A DNA stretch of 64,000 nucleotides from Umezawaea beigongshangensis (GTDB lineage: Bacteria; Actinomycetota; Actinomycetes; Mycobacteriales; Pseudonocardiaceae). Of this stretch, positions 21,448-30,327 are shown one piece after another. The stretch is taken from the NCBI RefSeq assembly GCF_016464305.1, contig NZ_JAEIOJ010000006.1, positions 62,001 through 126,000 of the forward strand. The letters are read 5' to 3'. Position 1 is the stretch's first letter, and each line of letters starts with the position of its first letter. The notes under the pieces were generated by a model. That model searched no databases. It was not told where the DNA came from and saw nothing but the letters and a program-made list of their open reading frames with translations. The position numbers and the translations under genes are program-made.

Positions 21448-22638
21448 ATGACCGACGACACGAGCGGTGTGCCCGTGATCGACCTGACCGACCCCGATGT
21501 CCTGCGCGACCCGTTCACCGCGCACGCCAGGGCCAGAGAACGCTCACCCCTGGCCCGGATGACGGGACCCGGATTTCCGCCGATGTGGGTCGTCACCCGG
21601 TACGAGGAGGTGCGCGCGGTGCTGGGCGACTCCCGGATCGGACCCGGTTCCACCAGCTACCTGCCGCTCGACGTGCCCGAGCACTGCGCGCCGTACCTGC
21701 GGACCATGCAGGAGATGGACGGGCCGGAGCACGCCCGGCTGCGCAGGCTGGTGTCACCGGCGTTCACCGCGCGCCGCGCCGCCGAGTTCCGGCCGCGGAT
21801 CGAGCCCCTCGTCGACGCCCTGCTCGACGACCTGCCGGACCACGCGGAGAACGGCGTGGTCGACCTGCTGGCGCACCTGGCGCGACCGCTGCCGACGGAC
21901 GTGATCTGCGAGCTGGTCGGCGTTCCCGCCGCCGACCGCCCGCGGTGGCGCGAGTACGGCACGGCCGTGGTGTCGGGGCACGGAGCGCGGTTCGCGGAGG
22001 CCGTGCCCGCCATCGTGGACGGCGCGCGGACGGCGGTGGAGCGGCGTCGCGCCGAACCGGGCGACGACGTCCTCTCGGCCCTCCTCCGGGCCGGCGGTGT
22101 GGAGGACGCGGAACTGGTCACCCTCGTCTGGCACCTCGTCCTCGCGGGGCAGACCCCGACGAACCTGATCGCGAACGGCGTGGAGGCGCTGCTGTCGCAC
22201 CCCGACCAGCTCGCCGCCCTGCGCGACGACCCCGGTCTCGTGCCCGGCGCGGTCGAGGAGCTGATCCGCTGGTGCGGGCCGCAGCTGCTCGCGATCCCCC
22301 GCTACGCGCGGGAGGACGTCGAGATCGGCGGTGTGCTGGTCCGCGAGGGCGAACCGGTCGTCGCCGCGCTCGCCTCCGCCAACCGCGACCCGCGCGCCTT
22401 CGCCGACCCGGACCGCCTCGACGTCACCCGCGCCCCGAGCGCGCCGGGACACGTCGGCTTCGCCCACGGCCCGCACTTCTGCCTCGGGGCCCCGCTCGCG
22501 CGGGTGCAGACGGAGGTCGCGCTCACGGCACTGCTGCGCCGGTTCCCGGACCTGGCGCTCGCCGTCGCCCCGCAGGACGTGGTGCGCGCGCCCGATCCCG
22601 GCACCTGGCGGCTGGCGGCACTGCCCGTGACCCTCTGA
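21448..22638 (+). CDS. Cytochrome P450
   Basis: 396 residues, the normal size of a soluble bacterial P450. The heme loop FAHGPHFCLGAPLAR carries the axial Cys (C345), and the ExxR helix is EELIR. The I-helix reads LVLAGQTPTNLI (about 230-241) in place of the usual AG-x-E/D-T-T, so the acid-alcohol pair for dioxygen activation is missing or shifted. It resembles class I actinobacterial CYP105/107-type enzymes that need separate ferredoxin partners; none is adjacent. Control by the divergent TetR regulator through the 21402 palindrome is inferred. The substrate is unknown. Confidence 0.95.
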   Translation: MTDDTSGVPVIDLTDPDVLRDPFTAHARARERSPLARMTGPGFPPMWVVTRYEEVRAVLGDSRIGPGSTSYLPLDVPEHCAPYLRTMQEMDGPEHARLRRLVSPAFTARRAAEFRPRIEPLVDALLDDLPDHAENGVVDLLAHLARPLPTDVICELVGVPAADRPRWREYGTAVVSGHGARFAEAVPAIVDGARTAVERRRAEPGDDVLSALLRAGGVEDAELVTLVWHLVLAGQTPTNLIANGVEALLSHPDQLAALRDDPGLVPGAVEELIRWCGPQLLAIPRYAREDVEIGGVLVREGEPVVAALASANRDPRAFADPDRLDVTRAPSAPGHVGFAHGPHFCLGAPLARVQTEVALTALLRRFPDLALAVAPQDVVRAPDPGTWRLAALPVTL

Positions 22639-22656
22639 GGCTCATCGGCGCCGGGT

Positions 22657-23052
22657 TCAGTCCGGCGTCGGCGCGGTCGCGAGCTGGGCGTGGCAGGTGG
22701 CGATCCGCTCGCGCAGCCGGGTCAGCCGGGCGATCTCCGCGTCCAGCGCGGCCAGCCGGTTCCCGAACACGTCCGCGGCGGCGGGGGTGCGGGCGTGTTC
22801 GGGAACCTCCTGCTCCGGCAGCGCGTCGCCCTCGAACACGTGCAGGCCCTCCGCGAGAGCGGCGACGTCCTCGACGGTCAGGCCCAGCGCCAGCATCTCG
22901 CGGACGATCCGGACCCTGGCCACGTCCTCCGGCTCGTACTCCCGCTGCCCCGACGTGGTGCGCCACGACGGGGGCAGGAGTCCGCGCTGCTCGTAGAACC
23001 TCAGTGCGCGGGGCGTCGTGCCCGCCGCTGCCGCCGCATCACCGATCCGCAT
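22657..23052 (-). CDS. MerR-family transcriptional regulator
   Basis: 131 residues. The MerR winged-helix start is clear: MRIGDAAAAAGTTPRALRFYEQRGLLPPS, then REYEPEDVARVRIVREMLALGLTVEDVAAL and a coiled dimerisation helix (RLAALDAEIARLTRLRERI). No metal-binding Cys pattern is visible, so an organic or redox effector is more likely than a metal. The gene follows the oxidoreductase by 9 bp and shares its operon; the promoter upstream of that enzyme has a MerR-type layout. Confidence 0.95.
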   Translation of the reverse strand: MRIGDAAAAAGTTPRALRFYEQRGLLPPSWRTTSGQREYEPEDVARVRIVREMLALGLTVEDVAALAEGLHVFEGDALPEQEVPEHARTPAAADVFGNRLAALDAEIARLTRLRERIATCHAQLATAPTPD

Positions 23053-23061
23053 CCGGTCCCC

Positions 23062-24078
23062 CTACAGGTCGACGACGACGGCGCCCAGGTGGCGTCCGGC
23101 GATCACCTCGTCGAACGCCAGCGGCGCACGGTCGATTCCGTCGACGCGGACGTGCGGGAACGTGATCTGCCCGGAGCGCAGCCAGCCGCCGAAGCGCTCG
23201 GTCCACTCCGGCAGCGCGTCGGGGTGGTCAGCGGCGTTGAAGCCGCGCACCTGCACGCGCCGCAGGACGATCGGCGCCAGGTCGACCTCCACGAGTGCGT
23301 CGGCGTCGGCGTGCTCCGCGAGCTGCGCGGACAGCACACCGACCACCACGAAGCGCGCGTGCGGTCGCGCCTGCGCGACGGCGGCCCGCAACTGCTCACC
23401 GCCGACGGTGTCGACGAGGACGTCCACGCCGTCCGGAGCGGCCTTCGCCAACTGCTCGGCCACCGGCTCCGCCCCGCGCACCACGACCGCGTCGTAGCCC
23501 AGCTCCGAGAGCATCCGCTCGACCTTGGCCGGGGAACCGGTGCTGCCGATCACGCGCCCCGCACCGAGCAGCCGGGCGATCTGACCGGCCAGCGCGCCGA
23601 GCGCACCGGCCCCGCCGGTGATGAACACCGTGTCACCGGGACGCACCTCGACCGCCCTGGTGAGCGCCGCGTAGGCCGACCACCCCTGCGACAGGTGCGC
23701 GACGGGGTCGGGCAGGTCGTCCCCCAGCGGCGAGCACTCCGCGACGGGGAGCACGACGTGCTCGCGCCACCCCCGCCCGTGCGAGACCAGGTCGCCGGGA
23801 CGCAGTCCGCTGTCCTCGGGAGCGGAGATCACCTCGCCGATCGCGGGTCCGGGCAGCACGTCGCCGGGCCGGATTCCGCCGTGCTCCTGCACGCCGCTGC
23901 TCATCATCGTGCGCAGCAGCGCGGCGAACACCAGGAAGTGCCGGTTCGCGACGAGCACCTCGCCGTCCCCCGGCACCGGCGGGGGGACCTCGACCACGGC
24001 GAGGTGGGCCGAGGTGGCCGGTCCGTCGGGTGCGACGGCGAGACGGACTTCGCGGGAGACGGTGGGCAGTGCGGGCAC
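23062..24078 (-). CDS. NADPH-dependent MDR-family oxidoreductase (curcumin reductase/LTB4-dehydrogenase-like)
   Basis: 338 residues. The medium-chain dehydrogenase/reductase fold shows GDVLPGPAIGEVI, LSQGWSAYAAL, a nucleotide-binding GGAGALGALAGQIARLLGA and VDTVGGEQL. Zn-binding Cys residues are absent, placing it with zinc-independent enone/quinone reductases (NADP-dependent double-bond reductases). It probably detoxifies reactive enals or quinones. It is the first gene of an operon with the MerR regulator, whose operator lies in its promoter, so induction by its own substrate is plausible. Confidence 0.88.
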   Translation of the reverse strand: MPALPTVSREVRLAVAPDGPATSAHLAVVEVPPPVPGDGEVLVANRHFLVFAALLRTMMSSGVQEHGGIRPGDVLPGPAIGEVISAPEDSGLRPGDLVSHGRGWREHVVLPVAECSPLGDDLPDPVAHLSQGWSAYAALTRAVEVRPGDTVFITGGAGALGALAGQIARLLGAGRVIGSTGSPAKVERMLSELGYDAVVVRGAEPVAEQLAKAAPDGVDVLVDTVGGEQLRAAVAQARPHARFVVVGVLSAQLAEHADADALVEVDLAPIVLRRVQVRGFNAADHPDALPEWTERFGGWLRSGQITFPHVRVDGIDRAPLAFDEVIAGRHLGAVVVDL

Positions 24079-24132
24079 GACGTGGTCCTCTGCGGGTCGG
24101 CGAACCGCGCGGTCGTCCGCACGGCGCGGGGA

Positions 24133-24163
24133 CGCTAACCCCTGACCCGCACGTCAGGGTCAA
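24133..24163 (-). promoter_or_regulatory. MerR-type promoter with 19-bp spacer and palindrome
   Basis: On the minus strand TTGACC (24163-24158) and TTAGCG (24138-24133) are separated by exactly 19 bases. The spacer holds CCCTGAC-6-GTCAGGG (24140-24159). The overlong spacer with an embedded dyad is the hallmark of promoters activated by MerR-family proteins through DNA untwisting. The cognate regulator is two genes downstream. Confidence 0.75.
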
Positions 24164-24276
24164 GCTCGGGAGCGACCCGCCCCGGCTTCGGCAGCGTCCA
24201 GCGCCGTGTCCCGCAGCGTCACCGCGACCACCACCGGGGTCGGCGTCGGGCGGGCGCGCTCAGCGGCACCGCGCCC

Positions 24277-24311
24277 GAACGCCCCGCTCGCGGTGCGCGA
24301 ACGGTGGACTC
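24277..24311. repeat. GAACG/CTCGCGGTG repeat, copy at selO 3' end
   Basis: The stretch GAACGCCCCGCTCGCGGTGC followed by a second GAACG half-unit is a diverged two-unit copy of the repeat at 25818-25875. It abuts the stop codon of selO. The 24164-24276 spacer holds nothing else recognisable. Confidence 0.55.
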
Positions 24312-25776
24312 AGGTCCCGCAGAAGGTCCGGTAGGTCGCGCTGAAGTCCTCCGGGGCGGGGGCGGCGAAGCGCTCGAAGCCGGGGCGTTCCTCGTAGGGG
24401 GCGCGCACCGCGTCCAGGAGCTGTGCGAACGCCTCCTGATCCCCTCCGGTGGCGGCGGCGAGGGCCTCCTCGACGAGGTGGTTGCGGGGGACGTGGACGG
24501 GGTTCACCCGGTCCACCGCGTCGGCGTCCGGGCCCAACGCCCTCCACCGGATGATCCACTCGTCGATCGCGGCCAGGTCCAGGAACACCTCGCGCACGGG
24601 CTCGGCGTCGCCGCGGGCGGCCCTGCCGAGGCGGCGGTAGAACGACGTGTGGTCGACGTGGTTCGCCCGCAGGAGGGCGAGCAGGTCGTCGACCAGCGGC
24701 GAGGCCACGTCGTCGGCGAGCCCGGCGGGCAGGCCGAGCTTGGCCCGCATCCCCGACGAGAAGGCGCTGTCGTACCGATCGCCGAACGCGACGAGCGCGG
24801 CGGTCGCCAGTTCGACCCCCTGCTCCTGGTCGTCGGCGAGCAGCGGGAGGAGCGCCTCGGCGAGCCGGGCGAGGTTCCACTGGATCACGAGCGGCTGGTT
24901 GCCGTAGGCGTAGCGCCCCTGCTGGTCGATGGAGCTGAAGACGGTGTGCGGGTCGTACGCCTCCACGAACGCGCAGGGCCCGTAGTCGATGGTCTCGCCC
25001 GAGATCGTCGTGTTGTCGGTGTTCATGACACCGTGGACGAAGCCGGCGAGCATCCACCGGGCCACCAGCGACGCCTGCGCGGCGACCACGGCCTCGAACA
25101 GCGCGAGGTGGGGGTGCTCGGCGTCCGCGGCGCTGGGGTGGTGGCGGGCGATCGCGTGGTCGGCGAGCCGGCGCAGGAGGTCGACGTCGCCGGTGGCGCG
25201 GGCGTACTGGAAGCTGCCGACCCGCAGGTGGCTGCTCGCGACCCGCGCGAGCACGGCTCCGGGCAGCGGCGTCTCGCGGTGCACCGTGCGCCCGGTCGCC
25301 ACCACGGCCAGGGAACGGGTCGTGGGGATTCCCAGGGCGTGCATCGCCTCGCTGACGAGGTACTCGCGCAGCATCGGGCCGACCGCGGCCAGGCCGTCGC
25401 CACCGCGGGCGAACGGCGTGCGCCCCGAGCCCTTGAGGTGCAGGTCGCGCGGGCGGCCGTCGGCGTGGACGAGTTCGCCCAGCAGGAGGGCGCGGCCGTC
25501 GCCCAGACGCGGGGAGTAGTTCCCGAACTGGTGCCCCGCGTACGCCTGGGCCACCGGGTTGGCGCCGTCGGGGACGTGGTTGCCGACGAGCAGGCGCAGC
25601 CCCTCCGGACTGCGCAGCCAGTCGGCGTCCAGGCCGAGTTCGGCGGCCAGCGGCTCGTTGAGCACGAGCAGGCGCGGTTCGTCGACCGGTTCCGCCTGCC
25701 AGGGGAGTGCCATCTCCGGGAGCGCGCGGGCGAACTGGTCGTCCAGGGCGAGGGTCGGTGATGATGCGGTGCTCAC
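24310..25776 (-). CDS. selO: SelO family protein adenylyltransferase (YdiU/UPF0061)
   Basis: 488 residues. SelO features: [19 protein letters not shown] near the N-terminus, [33 protein letters not shown], then the pseudokinase active-site region [23 protein letters not shown], equivalent to the catalytic and metal-binding loops. SelO is an inverted-ATP pseudokinase that transfers AMP to proteins in redox homeostasis. The C-terminus FCGT has a Cys three residues from the end, the place of selenocysteine in eukaryotic SELENOO. The gene is monocistronic. Both its 3' end and the 3' end of the next upstream gene are marked by the same short repeat. Confidence 0.95.
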   Translation of the reverse strand: MSTASSPTLALDDQFARALPEMALPWQAEPVDEPRLLVLNEPLAAELGLDADWLRSPEGLRLLVGNHVPDGANPVAQAYAGHQFGNYSPRLGDGRALLLGELVHADGRPRDLHLKGSGRTPFARGGDGLAAVGPMLREYLVSEAMHALGIPTTRSLAVVATGRTVHRETPLPGAVLARVASSHLRVGSFQYARATGDVDLLRRLADHAIARHHPSAADAEHPHLALFEAVVAAQASLVARWMLAGFVHGVMNTDNTTISGETIDYGPCAFVEAYDPHTVFSSIDQQGRYAYGNQPLVIQWNLARLAEALLPLLADDQEQGVELATAALVAFGDRYDSAFSSGMRAKLGLPAGLADDVASPLVDDLLALLRANHVDHTSFYRRLGRAARGDAEPVREVFLDLAAIDEWIIRWRALGPDADAVDRVNPVHVPRNHLVEEALAAATGGDQEAFAQLLDAVRAPYEERPGFERFAAPAPEDFSATYRTFCGT

Positions 25777-25817
25777 GTCGTCAACGGTACGTGGCGCGCG
25801 CCCGTCGGACCGGACGC

Positions 25818-25875
25818 GAACGCTCCACTCGCGGTGCTGGAACGCTCAACTCGCGGTGCTGGAACGCTCAACTCG
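25818..25875. repeat. Tandem 22-bp repeat (2.6 units) between selO and the MarR-type gene
   Basis: Units begin at 25818, 25840 and 25862 with the pattern GAACGCTCNACTCGCGGTG. Units one and two differ at one base; the third is truncated. The MarR-type gene's stop codon lies inside the third unit, and a related copy abuts the selO stop. It is not a hairpin, so it is not an ordinary terminator. Confidence 0.9.
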
Positions 25876-26371
25876 GGGGGAAGCGGGATGCTCGGTAGGT
25901 GCGCCAGCGGTCCATCACGAGGGGCAGCTCCTCGTGGACGAACTCGAAGAACGCGCGCATCTCCGCCAGACGGCGACCGCCCCTCGTGTCCTCGCCGAGG
26001 ACGGTCACGCCCTCGTCGAGGGCGTTCTGCCAGCGCAGCAGCATCTGGTCGCGGCGGAAGATCGTCTCGTACCAGAGGTCGTCGAACACCCGGTACACCT
26101 CGCGCCGCGATCCCGGCTCGCGGTCGCGGGCGATCAGGTCGACCTGGGTCAGGTAGCGGACCGCGCCGGACACCGCGGCCGGACTGATCTTGAGCATCTC
26201 CGCGAGGTCGGCCGACGTGAGACGGCCCTCGTGCGACGACACCAGCGCCACGAAGACGCGTGCGGCCATCTTCGGCACGCCCGCCTCGCTGAAGAGCGTC
26301 GAGAACCGCTCGACGAACCGCAGCACGGCCTCGTCCTGGTCGGTCCGCTCGCTCGCCTCCGGCACGGGCAC
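25868..26371 (-). CDS. MarR/GbsR-type regulator of the adjacent ABC exporter
   Basis: 167 residues from GTG 26371, preceded by GAGGAG; the reading frame is open further upstream but lacks a better start before the promoter. The winged HTH includes FSEAGVPKMAARVFVALV, LTSADLAEMLKISPAAVSGAVRYL and REPGSRREVYRV, a GbsR/MarR-like arrangement often seen beside drug-exporting ABC transporters. A C-terminal helical segment (WQNALDEGVTVLG, RLAEMRAFFEFVHEEL) would form the dimer interface. It is divergent from the ABC genes with an AT-rich dyad in between, so repression of the transporter is the likely role. Confidence 0.88.
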   Translation of the reverse strand: MPVPEASERTDQDEAVLRFVERFSTLFSEAGVPKMAARVFVALVSSHEGRLTSADLAEMLKISPAAVSGAVRYLTQVDLIARDREPGSRREVYRVFDDLWYETIFRRDQMLLRWQNALDEGVTVLGEDTRGGRRLAEMRAFFEFVHEELPLVMDRWRTYRASRFPPS

Positions 26372-26425
26372 CCGCTCCTCGTCTGACAGCTCGTCTCGGC
26401 GGGCGAGCTTATCGGATTTCTTAAC

Positions 26426-26441
26426 TTCACGAAATTGTGAA
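26426..26441. promoter_or_regulatory. AT-rich dyad between the MarR-type gene and the ABC operon
   Basis: TTCAC-GAAATT-GTGAA lies 20 bases before the ABC start codon, in the only AT-rich stretch of this area (26410-26450). Flanking bases extend the symmetry imperfectly. It is a candidate operator for the divergent MarR/GbsR-type regulator. Confidence 0.6.
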
Positions 26442-26461
26442 AGAAGTGTAGCTTCGGGGGC

Positions 26462-27361
26462 ATGACAGACGCCATCTCCGCGTCCGGCCTGGTGAAGACC
26501 TTCGGGCCGACGCGTGCGCTGGACGGTCTCGACCTGACCGTCCGCACCGGAGAGGTCCACGGCTTCCTCGGCCCGAACGGCGCGGGGAAGTCCACGACCA
26601 TCCGGGTGCTGCTGGGCCTGCTGCGCGCGGACGGCGGTGAGACCCGCCTCCTGGGCGGCGACCCGTGGCGCGACGCCGCCGCGCTGCACCGCCGCCTCGC
26701 CCACGTGCCCGGCGACGTCAGCCTGTGGCCCACCCTCACCGGCGGGGAGGTGATCGACCTGCTCGGCAGGCTGCGCGGCGGCCTGGACACCACGCGCCGC
26801 GACGAGCTGCTGGAGCGCTTCGAGCTGGACCCGCGCAAGAAGAGCCGCACCTACTCCAAGGGCAACCGGCAGAAGGTCGCCCTGGTCGCGGCGCTGTCCT
26901 CGGACGTCGAGCTGCTCCTGCTCGACGAGCCCACCTCCGGCCTCGACCCGCTGATGGAGGCCGTGTTCCAGGACTGCGTGAACGAGGAGCGCGCCCGCGG
27001 ACGCACGGTGCTGCTGTCGAGCCACGTCCTCGCCGAGGTCGAGGCGCTGTGCGACCGCGTGAGCATCATCCGCGCCGGCCGCACCGTCGAGACCGGCACG
27101 CTGGCCGAACTGCGCCACCTGACCCGCACCAGCATCAGCGCCGACCTGGCCGCCCCGCCCCGCGGCCTCGCCGGCCTGCCCGGCGTGCACGACCTGCACG
27201 TCGACGGCGGCAGGGTGCGCCTGGAGGTCGACACCGACCACCTCGACGCCGTCCTGCGCCGGCTCGTCGACTCCGGCGTGCGCAGCCTGACCAGCCGGCC
27301 GCCCACGCTGGAGGAGCTGTTCCTGCGGCACTACGAGCACGAACGGGTGGGCGCGCGATGA
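26462..27361 (+). CDS. ABC exporter ATP-binding protein
   Basis: 299 residues. Walker A is GPNGAGKST, Walker B is [12 protein letters not shown], the signature region reads YSKGNRQK in place of LSGGQ, and the H-loop is SSHVLAE. The C-terminal 80 residues form the usual DrrA-type extension. It pairs with the large permease that overlaps its stop by ATGA. DrrA-like ATPases power export of drugs or polyketides. Expression is probably controlled by the divergent MarR/GbsR gene. Confidence 0.95.
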   Translation: MTDAISASGLVKTFGPTRALDGLDLTVRTGEVHGFLGPNGAGKSTTIRVLLGLLRADGGETRLLGGDPWRDAAALHRRLAHVPGDVSLWPTLTGGEVIDLLGRLRGGLDTTRRDELLERFELDPRKKSRTYSKGNRQKVALVAALSSDVELLLLDEPTSGLDPLMEAVFQDCVNEERARGRTVLLSSHVLAEVEALCDRVSIIRAGRTVETGTLAELRHLTRTSISADLAAPPRGLAGLPGVHDLHVDGGRVRLEVDTDHLDAVLRRLVDSGVRSLTSRPPTLEELFLRHYEHERVGAR

Positions 27362-28953
27362 GGGGCGGAACCCTCGGCACCGCGGCGCTGCTGCGGCTGG
27401 CCCTGCGGCTGGACCGCGTGCGGCTCGCGGTGTGGGTGCTCGCGATCGCGGGCATCACCGTCGGCGGCGCGTCCAGCGTCGCCGAGCTCTACGGCACGCC
27501 GGAGTCGCGGGCGCAGCTCGCCGCCGGGGTGGGCGGCAACCCCGCCTACCGGGCGATGGTGGGGCCGCCCTTCGGACTCGGCGAGATCGGTGGCGTCGTG
27601 GCCTGGCGCGTCGGCTTCTTCGCCGCGCTGCTCGTGGCGGTGATGAGCGTGCTGCTCGTCGTGCGGCACACCCGCGCCGAGGAGCAGGCCGGACGGGTGG
27701 AACTGGTCTGCGCGGGCGTCGTGGGCCGGCGCGCGCCGCTCGCCGCGGGCCTGCTGCTGCTCCTCGGCGCGAACGCCGTGATCGGCCTGCTGTGCGCGCT
27801 CGGCCTGCTGGGCCTGGGGCTCGGCGCGGCGGGGGCGAGCGCGCTCGGGCTGGCCGTGGCCGGTACGGGGTGCGTCTTCGGCGCCGTCGCCGGGCTCACG
27901 GCACAGCTCACCGAGAACGCCCGCACGGCCAGCGGCGCCGCGTCCTGCGTCCTCGCCGCGGCCTACCTGCTGCGTGCGGTGGGCGACTCGTCGGAGGCGA
28001 CCTGGCTGTCCTGGCTGTCACCGCTCGGCTGGGCGCAGCAGGTCCGGTCCTTCGCCGACGAGCGCTGGGAGGTGCTCGCTCTGCCGCTCGTGGCGACGCT
28101 GGTCGTCTCGGCCGCCGCGTTCGCGCTCGCGGCGCGGCGCGACGTCGGCGCCGGTCTGCTGCCGACGCGTCCAGGGCGCGCGTCGGCGGGCGGCTCGCTG
28201 CGCGGACCGCTCGGCCTGGCCTGGCGCTTGCAGCGCGGCTCGCTGGTGGGCTGGACGGCCGGTGCCGCGCTGGGCGGCGCGGCCGTCGGATCGGTGGCGG
28301 GCGGGATCGGGGACCTCGTGGCCGACTCGCCGCAGACGGTGCGGCTGCTGGAGCAGCTCGGCGGCGTCGGCGGTCTCGTCGACTCCTACCTGGCGCTCGC
28401 GACGGGCGTCCTGGGGATCGTGGCCTCGGCGTACGCGGTGCAGGCCGCGCTGCGGCTGCGCGTCGAGGAGACGGACCTGCGTGCCGAACCCGTCCTGGCC
28501 ACGGGCGTCACCCGGACCTCCTGGATCACGAGCCACCTGCTGCCGGCGTTCGGCGGATCGGCCCTGCTGCTGACCGCCGCCGGGCTCTGCGCCGGACTGG
28601 TGCACGGCATCGCCGGCGGTGACGTGGCCGGGCAGCTCCCGCGCGTGCTCGCCGGCGCTCTCGTGCAGGTGCCGGGCGCGTGGTTCGTCGGCGGTCTGGC
28701 GGTCCTGCTGTTCGGCGCGGTGCCGCGGCTGACCGCGTTGGCGTGGGCCGCGCTCACGGCCTTCCTGGTGATCGGTCAGCTCGGGGCGCTGCTCCAGCTG
28801 CCGGAGTGGCTGGTGGAGCTCTCGCCCTTCACCCACCTGCCGAGGGTGCCGGGGAACGAGGTGACGGCGGCGCCGCTGCTGTGGGTGACGGGCATCGCCG
28901 CGGTGCTGGTGGTCGCCGGGGTGTGGACGTTCCGGCGGCGCGACGTCGGATGA
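27358..28953 (+). CDS. ABC exporter permease, 'exporter of polyketide antibiotics' type
   Basis: 531 residues with about twelve hydrophobic spans arranged as two similar halves, each beginning with an amphipathic segment before the first span ([33 protein letters not shown]). This duplicated ABC-2 layout is typical of the TnrB3-like family annotated as exporters of polyketide antibiotics. It overlaps the ATPase by ATGA, so the two form a coupled pair. The transported compound is unknown; there is no adjacent biosynthetic cluster in this part of the window. Confidence 0.9.
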   Translation: MRGGTLGTAALLRLALRLDRVRLAVWVLAIAGITVGGASSVAELYGTPESRAQLAAGVGGNPAYRAMVGPPFGLGEIGGVVAWRVGFFAALLVAVMSVLLVVRHTRAEEQAGRVELVCAGVVGRRAPLAAGLLLLLGANAVIGLLCALGLLGLGLGAAGASALGLAVAGTGCVFGAVAGLTAQLTENARTASGAASCVLAAAYLLRAVGDSSEATWLSWLSPLGWAQQVRSFADERWEVLALPLVATLVVSAAAFALAARRDVGAGLLPTRPGRASAGGSLRGPLGLAWRLQRGSLVGWTAGAALGGAAVGSVAGGIGDLVADSPQTVRLLEQLGGVGGLVDSYLALATGVLGIVASAYAVQAALRLRVEETDLRAEPVLATGVTRTSWITSHLLPAFGGSALLLTAAGLCAGLVHGIAGGDVAGQLPRVLAGALVQVPGAWFVGGLAVLLFGAVPRLTALAWAALTAFLVIGQLGALLQLPEWLVELSPFTHLPRVPGNEVTAAPLLWVTGIAAVLVVAGVWTFRRRDVG

Positions 28954-28954
28954 C

Positions 28955-28995
28955 GGCGGGGGAGGTGGGGCCACCGCGGCCCCACCTCCCCCGCC
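28955..28995. terminator. Bidirectional hairpin terminator
   Basis: An 18-bp perfect stem with a 5-base loop directly follows the permease stop and precedes the convergent pectate lyase stop. It can serve both strands. Confidence 0.85.
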
Positions 28996-29005
28996 GACCG
29001 CGGGA

Positions 29006-29971
29006 TCAGATCTTCCCGGTGCCCGCCCCGCTGGTCACCACGGACTTCACCGTGCTGGCCGCGTCGAGCGCGTAGGAGTAGGGGATCGCGGCCACGGAAC
29101 CGCCCGCGTCGCCCGAACCCGAGTTCACGAAGTGGTTGTTGCGCGCGACGAGATTCGCGCCGGGCGAATCGCCCTCACCGCGGTGGAACGGGTCGTCGGT
29201 GTTCTCGAAGAAGTTGCCCTCGACCAGCACGCCCGCCTCCATCGTCGAGGCGACGCCGTAGTCCGTCACTCCACCGTAGTAGTTGTTGTAGACGTGCACG
29301 GGATTGCCGAAGCGCACCCGCGGGTGCCGCTGCTGCGTGCCGTCGAACCAGTTGTGGTGGTAGGTGACGCGCAGCTTTCCGCGGTCCTCTCCGCCGTTGC
29401 CGTCGTCGTGCCCGAGCAGCATCGTCTTGTTGTGGTCGGTGAACTTGTTCCACGACACGGTCACGTGGTCGGACGCGCGCTTGATGTCGACCGCGCCGTC
29501 GCTGCCGTTGGCGAACGAGTTGTGGTCGATCCACACGCGGGTGGAGTACTCGACGTTGATCGCGTCGTCCGACCAGTCGCGGAAGGCGATGTTGCGGACG
29601 ATCACGTTGGAGACCTTGGAGATGTTCAGGCCGTTGCCGGTGATCGCGGCGTTGGACCCCACGCCGACGATCGTCTTGTTGGCGGCCACCTTCGACCTCG
29701 TGGACAGCGCGATCGTGCCGGACACGCGGATCACCGCGGGACTCGACGACTGCATCGCGCTGATCAGCGCGGCGGAGGTCGAGACGGTGACGGGCGAGGC
29801 GTTGCCGCCGCCGGTGGTGCCACCGCCCTGGGTGGCCCACCCGGCGAGGTCGAACGGCGCCGCGGTGGCGCTCGGTGCGCCGACGGCGGCACCGGCGACC
29901 ACGACGGCCGACAGCAGAGCCGTGCGCCACGGCGCTCGTGCTCGTCGCGCTCCGTTGGTGGTGCGAGACAT
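29006..29971 (-). CDS. Secreted pectate lyase, PL1 family
   Basis: 321 residues with an N-terminal signal peptide (RRARAPWRTALLSAVVVAGAA, cleavage near ATA-AP). The parallel beta-helix PL1 motifs are present: RVWIDHNSF (vWIDH), a GAVDIKRASDHVTVSWNKF segment with Ca-binding Asp residues, and QRHPRVRFGNPVHVYNNYY with the catalytic Arg in R-x-P-x-x-R. It should cleave polygalacturonate by beta-elimination outside the cell. No carbohydrate-binding module is attached. The gene stands alone with a 356-bp upstream spacer. Confidence 0.95.
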   Translation of the reverse strand: MSRTTNGARRARAPWRTALLSAVVVAGAAVGAPSATAAPFDLAGWATQGGGTTGGGNASPVTVSTSAALISAMQSSSPAVIRVSGTIALSTRSKVAANKTIVGVGSNAAITGNGLNISKVSNVIVRNIAFRDWSDDAINVEYSTRVWIDHNSFANGSDGAVDIKRASDHVTVSWNKFTDHNKTMLLGHDDGNGGEDRGKLRVTYHHNWFDGTQQRHPRVRFGNPVHVYNNYYGGVTDYGVASTMEAGVLVEGNFFENTDDPFHRGEGDSPGANLVARNNHFVNSGSGDAGGSVAAIPYSYALDAASTVKSVVTSGAGTGKI

Positions 29972-30281
29972 CTTCTACCTCCGGAAGAAGTGCGGCCGTT
30001 CCGCGCGGAAAAGAGCACGAGGACGGCCGTCCGTCTGTGCAAGGACGGGCGACGGTGTGGCAGCGGTTGTCGTGGCGACGTCGTGCGGCGACGACGTTAA
30101 TGAGGAGGCAATGCGCGGTCAACCATTTTGTCGCGTTTCAGTTGAATGATGGAACGCGTCAAGTACGTGAATGTCTTCGACGTTCGTTCGAACGTTGTTC
30201 TGCGAATTCGCCGGGCTCGTTCGACGGTGGCGAGCCCGGCGGACCCCGGCCGGGGGCTTGACGGTGGCCGGGGCGGGTGCG
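29972..30281. other. Intergenic spacer upstream of the pectate lyase and ArsR-type gene
   Basis: No gene is supported here. Positions 30100-30220 are clearly less GC-rich than the surroundings and include a CGTTCGAACG palindrome at 30185-30194. This is probably the pectate lyase promoter and regulatory region. A -35-like TTGACG (30258-30263) belongs to the divergent ArsR-type gene. Confidence 0.5.
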
Positions 30282-30319
30282 ACTCTGAAAGAAAAACTTC
30301 GAAAGAAGTCTTTCAGAGT
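30282..30319. promoter_or_regulatory. Long dyad operator of the ArsR-type gene
   Basis: ACTCTGAAAGA (30282-30292) and TCTTTCAGAGT (30309-30319) form an 11-bp perfect inverted repeat around 16 AT-rich bases. It begins right after a TTGACG-17-GACTCT promoter-like pair and ends 8 bases before the GTG start. Autorepression by the encoded winged-helix protein is the likely role. Confidence 0.75.
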
Positions 30320-30327
30320 GGAGGACC

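Noticed and set aside
24164-24276. Minus-strand coding-like stretch ending TLRDTALDAAEAG before the MerR-type promoter
   Set aside because: Too short, with no start codon or family resemblance; probably chance in high-GC DNA.
26372-27340. Upstream extension of the MarR/GbsR-type gene across the ABC ATPase on the opposite strand
   Set aside because: The extension is antisense to a well-supported ATPase gene and would swallow the divergent promoter and its dyad; GTG 26371 has a good RBS.
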